This document shows positions 23,701 to 26,957 of a stretch of 26,957 nucleotides of DNA, in pieces. The notes beneath the pieces were generated by a model that did not search any database, was not told where the DNA came from, and saw nothing but the letters and a program-made list of their open reading frames with translations. Made by a program: the position numbers and the translations under genes. The stretch's first letter is position 1. Each line of letters opens with the position of its first letter. The stretch is from assembly GCA_020650975.1 (NCBI GenBank), contig JAIPMN010004413.1, positions 6,829 through 33,785 on the forward strand. The letters run 5' to 3'. This stretch comes from Apostichopus californicus (lineage: Eukaryota > Echinodermata > Holothuroidea > Aspidochirotida > Stichopodidae).

Positions 23701-26648
23701 CCCCTACATACCTACATCTCCAATATATCTCTATAAGATAGCAAAGAACCTACAGAAAAATTATTTCATGTTTCATATTTGAATATAAGCATGACTCTTC
23801 AAAGTAAAGATGATCACGGCATATTTCTTACCTTCCCTAGGTGAGAGCAACCAAATATGCAGGTGACCTCCAGCTATTGAGAAATAAAGTACTGTAGCCG
23901 TCTGTCTCTTGACAACCTCCACCATCTGTTCAACGTCCACCATGGAGCACCCCTCGCTCTCCCCTTCTATGTCAGCACTGGGGTTCTGCCTTACCAGCAT
24001 ATGATCGATGAAAGCCTTGTTTTTACCTCTCTCGGCCACTGCCAGGGCCTCGTCGGTCCTCCCGGCGGAGACCAATATCCTCTGAAGCGTCTGATAGGAG
24101 GCGGTCTGGGCATCCAACATGGACATTTGATGATCACTGCCCGGGTAGGTACTGTGACTGATCTTTTCAAAGATATCTATGGCTTTATAGAGCTGTTGTT
24201 GAGCCTCTTCGTCGCTCCCGCTGGACCAGAGGCTGAGCCCGAGCCGGTACCGGATCTTGGCCTCGTCCTCATCCCTACCGAGTTGATCGGCGATCTGGAG
24301 ACCCTGTCTGAGGTACGCTATGCTCTGAGAGAAGTTGCCCAAGGAGTGGTGGACTCTGCCCAGACTGCTGTAGGCTAACGTCTTGGCCGCTCTATCGTTC
24401 AGTTCGGCTGCGATACTGAGGTGCTGTTCCTGGTACATTATCGCCTTCTGGAAGTTACCCAGCGACTCCTGTACCATACCTAAATTTCCAAATGCCCTGC
24501 ACTGCTTCGAGAGATCGTTCATCTCCTCGGCGATATTCAGGTCCATCTGATGAAATTCCAGAGCCCTGTCGAATTCTTCCATGAGCAGGTTCACCTCCCC
24601 GAGACCGCAGGCGGCATCGCCCTGGGCCGACTTGTCTTTCATCTCCTTGGCGAGACTGAGCTGATGCTTTAAGCACGACACCGACTGCTCAAAGTTTCCC
24701 ATGTGGCTGTGAATCTTCCCTAGCTCACCGTAAGCAGACGCTTTGGCGGAGAGATTTTCGGTTTCATGAGCTAGAAGCAGTCTCTTCTCGAAACAGAAGA
24801 GAGCTTGCTGAAGATTTCCTATGACTTTCTGGACGTTACCCAGACCCTGGTAAGCCCGATTTTGTTCCTCCACATTAGTCATCTTTTGCGCAACAGATAA
24901 GTACTGCTCAAAGTTTTTCACGGCGTCTTCATAATCCCCCAAGGATTCGTAGCATTCCGCAAGGTGGCCGTATGCACGGCCTCTGTCGAAGGTCACGGTG
25001 CTACCGACGCAATGTTCTAAGATCGAGAGCTGTTCCTCGAAGAAACCGAGGGCATCTTCGAAGAGACTCATGTTCATTTTGGATATTCCTAGATTGCCGC
25101 AGGCCTGAGCCTGTAGTACGCTATCGCCCAGCTCCCGAGACCTCTCGAGCTGTTCCTCGTAACACTTGAAAGCATCGAGGTACTTGGCCAGCGAGGAATG
25201 CACCGCTCCCAGGTGGCTGTGTGCTTTACACTCTCCCTTCATGTCATTTAACTCTTGATAGAGTTGGAGCTCTTGAGTATGGAAGCCTAGAGATTTGTCG
25301 TAATGTTTCAGTTTTCGGTGGGCGGCTCCTAACGAGCCAAAGGCACTTGCTTCCAGTGATTTATTTTCTGCTTGCTTAGCGAGCTGTAATTGTTGTTCAT
25401 AATACTTCACAGCCCCCTCGGTGTCTCTCTTGGCCATGTATACATCCCCGAGGTTTCCCAGGGCTCGGAACTTGCCGGGGACATTCTTCACTTGGTGAGC
25501 GATCGTTAGGAAGCACTTCTGGCACTGTTCCGAGCGTTTGTAATTCCCGAGCGTTCTGTACGCAAGACCGAGATTACAGTACGCACGTCCCATACTAATC
25601 TTATCTTTTAATTCGCTAGCCAAGAGCAAATCCTTTTCATAAAATTGTACGGCATCTTTGTAATGCCCCAGAGAGTAATGCGCATAACCTAGATTATGAT
25701 AAGCTTTGCCGATGCCGGCTTTGTCCTTAACAGCTTCGCAAACGTTGAGATATTTGTCATAGTGAGGTAGAGCTTGAGCAAATTCACCCCTGGAACTTAA
25801 ATAGTTCCCCATGTTGATGAGAGCTCGAGTTTGGCTCGATCTATCTCGTAGCTCCTGAGAAATGTTCAGATGTCCTCTGTAATGTTCCATGGCCTTGTCG
25901 TGCATATTCATAGCTTGATATGCGACCGCGAGGTTGCCATGCGTGGAAGCTTCCGCGACCCGATCGTTGACCTCTCTCGAGATCACCAACTCTTGCTTGT
26001 GATATTTCACGGATTGGTCGTGCTGTTCCAAAGAGGTGTAAGCGTTTCCCATGTTTCCGTAAGCTCTGCCTTGCCCCGCGACATCTTTCTGGGCCATGGC
26101 TATCGTGAGATGGGCCTTGTGTAACTTCAGCGCCGTATCGTACTGTCCTAATTGCTGATAGACGATACCTAGATTTGAGCACGCCCTTCCCTCTGTGCCT
26201 TTGTCCTTCATACTGAGGGATATATTTAACTGCTGCTCGTGAAAGTTCTTGGCTTGGTCCAAGTCCCCGTCACACCGCGCAGCGTGGCCCAGGCCCGCGC
26301 AGGCTCTGGCCTCTATTGCACGATCACCCAAGTGTTTGGAAATGTTCAGAACTTTACTATGATATTGTATAGCTTGTTTGAACTCTCTTTTGTAATGAAA
26401 TGCACTGCCTAAGTTGCTATACGCTCTGGCCTCTTCGTTTTTGTTTTCAAGTTCTTGAGCTATTTCTAAATGCTCTTTATGACAGTCCAAAGCATTGCTG
26501 GCCTCTCCCAGTGCCAAGAAAACGGCACCGACATTGCCTATCTCCCGAGCCTCAAACTGCTTGTCGCTGAGTTGCTTCGCTAATAAGACACACTGTTTAT
26601 GGCTGGCTAAGGCATTGGGGTAGTCACCGATCGCTGAGTACACATGAC
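3663..26648 (-). CDS. TTC28: TTC28-like TPR-CHAT protein, ten-exon gene model, 5' partial
   Basis: The coding join on the minus strand is 26648-23832, 23315-22770, 18780-18545, 17857-17661, 16863-16332, 14668-14434, 12939-12863, 7414-7303, 6301-6194, 5758-3663. The total is 6956 nt: two bases of a split Gly codon, 2317 sense codons and TAA. All nine internal junctions have GT/AG ends and compatible phases, so the frame stays open throughout. Domain order is 21 TPRs (about residues 1-840), a pre-CHAT helix and Ser-rich linker, CHAT (about 1086-1420), a post-CHAT region (about 1430-1620) and a disordered tail (1621-2317). From memory, human TTC28 is about 2480 residues with the same order, so a few hundred N-terminal residues should lie beyond the right edge. 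The human protein (TPRBK) is reported at spindle poles, midzone and midbody, linked to Aurora B and cytokinesis. The same role here is inference from homology. Exon ends are predictions without transcript support. Confidence 0.9.
5759..6193 (-). other. intron between exon i and terminal exon (435 bp)
   Basis: GT at 6193-6192 and AG at 5760-5759. It contains a short (CCCA)n tract at about 5989-6004 and otherwise ordinary AT-rich sequence. Confidence 0.85.
6194..6301 (-). CDS. TTC28: TTC28 exon i: post-CHAT region, end of unit B (108 bp)
   Basis: Acceptor TTTTCTTGCTCAAG at 6302 and donor ATCTTTG/GTAAG at 6194; both junctions are phase 1. It encodes residues 1585-1619. Joined to exon h it gives ASL-GFDLIDVGKEEVQL, then ISRRTISYTVVALMSIF. 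The vertebrate counterpart, as I recall it, reads GFDLCEVGQEEVIL followed by NRRTVHFALQSLLSLF, so the placement is well supported despite the short length. The segment ends the ordered part of the protein; the next exon opens the low-complexity tail. Confidence 0.87.
6302..7302 (-). other. intron between exons h and i, hosting a SINE
   Basis: GT at 7302-7301 and AG at 6303-6302, about 1.0 kb. Besides the SINE (about 6925-7235) it holds a C run at about 6497-6507. I see no other gene or element. Confidence 0.85.
6925..7235 (+). mobile_element. tRNA-derived SINE, antisense to the host gene
   Basis: The head is a decayed tRNA with an A box TGGCCAATTGG (6933-6943) and a B box GGTTCGATTCC (6977-6987), which together form an internal RNA polymerase III promoter. 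GGACTCGTGATCC folds as a short anticodon arm with CGT in the loop, so a tRNA-Thr(CGU) origin is plausible. The T arm GCTGG/CCGGC pairs well. The body has TGTCCTTGGGCAAGGTGCTT (7007-7026), a phrase shared by several marine-animal SINE families. The 3' part has GTAAAGCGCTTTGAGACC and ends near CGCTATATAAAAAGC and an AT-rich tail, as in SINEs that borrow a LINE 3' end. I could not find target-site duplications, so the ends are approximate. Confidence 0.85.
7303..7414 (-). CDS. TTC28: TTC28 exon h: post-CHAT region, start of unit B (112 bp)
   Basis: Acceptor TTTTTGTTTGTAG at 7415 (phase 0) and donor CTCTCG/GTATG at 7303 (phase 1). It encodes residues 1547-1583. It begins LQHVVTHYSREG, passes an Asn-rich turn (NNN), then VPVNVELWRSPGCHELLASL. 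The last part matches VQLWRLPGCHEFLAALGF, which I recall from vertebrate TTC28, and is the best evidence that the exon is real. Its GCHELLASL aligns with GWQELLKSV of exon f. It lies at the downstream end of a 5.4-kb intron and about 70 bp from the 3' end of the SINE in the next intron. Confidence 0.85.
8183..8203 (+). promoter_or_regulatory. candidate nuclear-receptor/HNF4-like site
   Basis: AGGTCAAAGGGTCAAAGTTTG contains AGGTCA and GGGTCA two bases apart (a DR2). The right part, GGGTCAAAGTTTGA, is close to the HNF4 DR1 consensus. It is intronic; function is inferred only from motif resemblance. Confidence 0.3.
9635..10115. repeat. tandem duplication, two copies of about 242 bp
   Basis: Copy 1 (about 9635-9876) and copy 2 (about 9877-10115) share the same order of phrases: ATCTATA, ATCACATGACTGAGATTCAA (ATGACTGAG at 9655 and 9897), a CT-rich run with CTTTTCCTTGCATTTT, TTTGCATACATGATTCAG, ATCATGGA...GATGATACTTTTTGC, ACGAACATGCAACGGGATCA and TTTAAT. 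The offset is 242 bases. Differences are scattered substitutions and changes in homopolymer length, so the duplication is not brand new. No open frame of interest is created. Confidence 0.88.
12863..12939 (-). CDS. TTC28: TTC28 exon g: short post-CHAT exon (77 bp)
   Basis: This small exon was found by splice signals, phase and family resemblance. The acceptor is CTTTGCTTGCTAG at 12940, entering phase 1 to complete Gly 1521; the donor is GCTATG/GTGAGT at 12863, phase 0. It encodes 25 residues (1522-1546), including LSAICKMLPAPEAAQEVI. Vertebrate TTC28, as I recall it, has ALCKLITASETGEQLI at the same place, directly after the LQSLLG segment. The pattern looks like one amphipathic helix and part of another. 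From memory, the vertebrate protein has about eight more residues before the next exon's LHQVL-like start, so either this lineage is shorter or a microexon has been missed. Confidence 0.82.
12940..14433 (-). other. intron between exons f and g (1.5 kb)
   Basis: GT at 14433-14432 and AG at 12941-12940. It contains three ACATGGAC repeats (13923, 13953, 13971; two are followed by CAT) and a triple AGGTCA element close to its 5' end. No gene was seen. Confidence 0.82.
14316..14338 (-). promoter_or_regulatory. triple AGGTCA element (DR4 plus DR1)
   Basis: On the minus strand there are three perfect AGGTCA hexamers in the same orientation: 14338-14333, 14328-14323 and 14321-14316. Spacers are 4 bp (DR4, thyroid/LXR type) and 1 bp (DR1, RXR/PPAR/HNF4 type). 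It sits about 95 bp inside the intron downstream of exon f, in the gene's own orientation. Nuclear-receptor binding is inferred from the motif only. Confidence 0.45.
14434..14668 (-). CDS. TTC28: TTC28 exon f: post-CHAT region, unit A
   Basis: Acceptor TTTATTTTCATCAG at 14669 (phase 0) and donor TTGTTAG/GTATG at 14434 (phase 1). It encodes residues 1443-1520. The sequence IEKSLQRINRGQ continues the helix from LLHL at the end of the previous exon; I recall a near-identical LLHLVEKSLQRI in vertebrate TTC28. Then come MYTTQQSIVNKVG, GWQELLKSVGFRF (1474-1486), PSVFFPISDPGD and SSSLQALLG. This belongs to no named domain I recognise, but looks conserved across TTC28 orthologs. The GWQELLKSVGF stretch resembles GCHELLASLGF further along (1575-1585). 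A reading frame that continues upstream of the acceptor is intronic. Confidence 0.88.
14669..16331 (-). other. intron between exons e and f (1.7 kb)
   Basis: GT at 16331-16330 and AG at 14670-14669. It holds the TTATG satellite and a C run at about 16224-16236. The plus-strand open frame of 114 codons at 15215-15559 is a product of the satellite. Confidence 0.82.
15125..15551. repeat. TTATG-type satellite in two blocks
   Basis: Degenerate pentanucleotide arrays of TTATG, TTATA and TTGTG fill 15125-15297 and 15484-15551, separated by about 185 bp of unrelated T-rich sequence. The phrase TGTGTTATGTTATATTATAA (continuing TAGGTT) occurs in both blocks, at 15244 and 15484, exactly 240 bases apart. 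The blocks probably belonged to one array that was split or partly duplicated. Confidence 0.85.
16332..16863 (-). CDS. TTC28: TTC28 exon e: CHAT domain, C-terminal half (Cys position is Tyr)
   Basis: Acceptor TTCATTCCATCAG at 16864 (phase 2, completing Ser 1265) and donor CATTTG/GTAAG at 16332 (phase 0). It encodes residues 1266-1442. After an acidic loop (NDSEESDLEMTE) comes FLLTAADIAHLHLTAKLVVL, the family's LLTAxDIxxLxLxAxLVVLS strand. The catalytic Cys of the usual LSAC is replaced by Tyr 1318 in LSAYGSEGRGG (TAC, 16706-16704). GVLGIARAFLAAGAQSVL and PMWPVSD follow the standard CHAT helix and strand GxxGLxRAFLxAGAxxVVxxLWxVxD. HWAGFTLIGCDV is the conserved C-terminal WAxFxLxGD segment of the fold. 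The later part, ALRVLLHL, leads into the post-CHAT region. Structurally conserved residues are kept while the catalytic one is lost, which fits a scaffold or binding role. Confidence 0.92.
16864..17660 (-). other. intron between exons d and e (797 bp)
   Basis: GT at 17660-17659 and AG at 16865-16864. It contains a short (AT)n at about 16979-16993, the TTATTAATATTC repeats and a C run followed by an A run (about 17480-17504). No gene was seen. Confidence 0.82.
17186..17225. repeat. three perfect copies of TTATTAATATTC
   Basis: Copies lie at 17186-17197, 17198-17209 and 17214-17225. The first two are contiguous, and the third follows a four-base gap. The core TATTAATA is palindromic. Confidence 0.75.
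17661..17857 (-). CDS. TTC28: TTC28 exon d: CHAT domain, position of the catalytic His (here Ala)
   Basis: Acceptor TATTTTGCAG at 17858 (phase 0) and donor TCCAG/GTACC at 17661 (phase 2). It encodes residues 1200-1264 plus two bases of Ser 1265. It starts EAREIAEMLGV, the xExEAxxIAxLLG helix found before the His strand in CHAT proteins, then TGPDASKEAVLKTI, like the family's GxxATKExVL. The strand ECIHIAAAVSWKLSAVVLSPG corresponds to the HxATHGxW segment of active CHAT proteases. The expected catalytic His is Ala 1238 (GCT, 17743-17741). The exon ends in an acidic EEEE run that may be a loop. The missing His suggests loss of protease activity. Read-through beyond the donor meets an in-frame stop. 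Confidence 0.9.
17858..18544 (-). other. intron between exons c and d (687 bp)
   Basis: GT at 18544-18543 and AG at 17859-17858. It contains a mixed A/G homopurine tract (about 18308-18348) and T runs near 18100 and 18530. Small open frames here show no family motif. Confidence 0.82.
18545..18780 (-). CDS. TTC28: TTC28 exon c: CHAT domain, N-terminal half
   Basis: Acceptor CTCAAACAG at 18781 (enters phase 1) and donor AAAGG/GTAAG at 18545 (leaves phase 0). It encodes residues 1122-1199. The join across the previous intron gives VLVLEG-DLYMVPFVLLKG, the CHAT pattern in which a strand and Gly lead into (E/D)LxxxPFxxL. Next comes TVPSIRAL, matching the family's VPSxxxL segment, and then VVIGNPLLPKAV, matching the VxGNPxLP turn of CHAT/caspase-like folds, followed by W-rich KRWKWGDIP. 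The exon is the link between the opening strands and the catalytic-His region in the next exon. The phase fit on both sides and the family motifs make this call firm. An ATG inside the exon is not an initiation site. Confidence 0.9.
18781..22769 (-). other. intron between exons b and c (4.0 kb)
   Basis: GT at 22769-22768 and AG at 18782-18781. AT-rich, with a G-quadruplex tract (20819-20847), AT-rich palindromic stretches (about 19390-19430 and 20690-20722), C runs (about 19532-19543) and a purine-rich stretch (about 22540-22610). No coding exon, RNA gene or recognised transposon was seen; the reading phase fits exon b joined directly to exon c. Confidence 0.8.
20819..20847 (+). repeat. GGGGGA repeat, strong G-quadruplex candidate
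   Basis: Five runs of 4-6 G are separated by single A bases (20819-22, 24-28, 30-34, 36-40, 42-47). This satisfies G3+ N1-7 rules with the shortest loops. The G-rich strand is the template strand for this gene; the transcript carries the C-rich complement. Confidence 0.85.
22770..23315 (-). CDS. TTC28: TTC28 exon b: Ser-rich linker and start of CHAT domain
   Basis: Acceptor TTGCTTGTAG at 23316 and donor GAAG/GTGAG at 22770; both junctions are phase 1 in Gly codons. It encodes residues 940-1120. The exon begins with the end of a beta-like segment (LVVFHDAD), then a Ser- and acid-rich linker. Inside the linker, QHIMHARETLGVEAH (984-998) and SETESEADDI (1009-1018) match, as I recall them, closely similar stretches of vertebrate TTC28. 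A basic-Ser cluster RRNSSMRSLSS (from 1045) looks like a kinase target. The last third, PLRALYDLLIAPVEDEL (1086-1102) and MEDLVLVLEG, is the standard opening of a CHAT domain (LxxLYxLLIxPIExxL, then a beta strand). A plus-strand open frame over the same bases is a shadow of this GC-rich exon. Confidence 0.9.
23316..23831 (-). other. intron between exons a and b (516 bp)
   Basis: GT at 23831-23830 and AG at 23317-23316. It contains TATATAAG repeats (about 23388-23409), a (TG)n-Gn tract (about 23522-23546) and a C run (about 23694-23704). No gene was seen. Confidence 0.85.
23832..26648 (-). CDS. TTC28: TTC28 exon a: array of 21 TPR units plus pre-CHAT helix
   Basis: Acceptor CTCTCTCCAAAG at 26649 and donor GAAG/GTAAG at 23832; the exon enters and leaves in phase 1. 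It encodes residues 1-938. About 21 tandem units follow the pattern (Y/C/F)xNLGxxxxxLGxxxxAxxxHxxxLxIAxxxxDxxxxxRA. Almost all are exactly 40 residues, the GPSM2/LGN-like TPR spacing; the unit with the stretch HCVGSTVTFDRGRA is about three residues longer. The first unit is cut by the upstream intron, so more repeats probably lie in earlier exons. After the last repeat comes a helical segment with ALAVAERGKNKAFIDHM, which resembles the ALExxExxRxxxL helix that precedes CHAT domains. The exon is visibly richer in G+C than its flanking introns. TPR superhelices of this type bind peptides or partner proteins; the partner cannot be read here. An in-frame ATG at 26670 lies in the intron and is not a start. 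Confidence 0.93.
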
Positions 26649-26957
26649 CTTTGGAGAGAGACATAAACAAAACATGAAGTAGGTTTAAAAAAAATCAGCA
26701 AAAACAATGGTTAATTCTCATACAGAAATGTTTCGTTTTGCTGTCGTTCCAGAAAACTGGACTAACAAACACGAAACCAGCTAAAATGATCTTAAAGGGG
26801 ACATCATCTGCAGTTGACAGGGAAAGTTGTAATCTGATATCCCAAAAAATGTATATATGGGCAATTACACAGTAAACCAACACGAAATGATAACATAGAG
26901 GTTTTCCACCCCTAAAATTGATATTTCCAATGTTCTGTAATGTTCAATATTACTCAT
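26649..26957 (-). other. 3' part of the intron upstream of exon a
   Basis: AT-rich sequence that ends in the pyrimidine-rich acceptor TGTCTCTCTCCAAAG. I see no exon, promoter or repeat in it. The preceding coding exon, which must end in phase 1, lies beyond the window. Confidence 0.75.

Noticed and set aside
24001..24378. 125-codon plus-strand open frame, and other frames within the TPR exon
   Set aside because: They overlap the strongly periodic TPR coding frame on the minus strand and have no motif of their own.
1..26957. CRISPR array, bacterial operon, phage or defence system
   Set aside because: GT-AG introns, animal-type domains and a SINE show that this is animal nuclear DNA; no regularly spaced direct repeats of CRISPR type are present.

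Overview
This window is animal nuclear DNA: AT-rich, intron-rich, full of homopolymer runs and microsatellites, with one dispersed tRNA-derived SINE. It holds the 3' part of a single large multi-exon gene on the minus strand. The product is a TTC28-type protein (tetratricopeptide repeat protein 28, also called TPRBK): a long LGN/GPSM2-style TPR array, a Ser-rich linker, a CHAT (caspase HetF-associated with TPRs) domain, a post-CHAT region and a long disordered Ser/Pro-rich tail. The species cannot be read from the sequence. Protein divergence, the SINE and the base composition fit a marine invertebrate deuterostome, perhaps an echinoderm, but that is a low-confidence inference.

I rebuilt ten coding exons from splice signals and reading phase, listed in transcription order (minus strand): 26648-23832, 23315-22770, 18780-18545, 17857-17661, 16863-16332, 14668-14434, 12939-12863, 7414-7303, 6301-6194 and 5758-3663. 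Every junction has a GT donor and an AG acceptor with matching phases (1,1,0,2,0,1,0,1,1). The join is open for 2317 residues and ends in a TAA at 3665-3663. Residue numbers below count from the first complete codon in the window; the N-terminus and promoter lie beyond the right edge. The three exons of 77-112 bp (12939-12863, 7414-7303, 6301-6194) were found by splice signal and by remembered similarity to vertebrate TTC28.

Layout from left to right: about 3.6 kb of 3'UTR and/or downstream sequence with a possible dispersed repeat at the far left; the terminal exon; introns carrying a SINE (about 6925-7235), a two-copy 242-bp tandem duplication (about 9635-10115), a triple AGGTCA element (14316-14338), a TTATG satellite (15125-15551) and a G-quadruplex tract (20819-20847); the CHAT exons (22770 down to 16332); and a 2.8-kb exon with 21 TPR units at the right end. 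I found no second protein gene on either strand.

The most interesting protein observations are these: the CHAT domain lacks both catalytic residues, so it is probably a pseudoprotease; the post-CHAT region looks like two tandem copies of an unnamed domain of about 50 residues; and two short motifs in the otherwise variable linker look strongly conserved.
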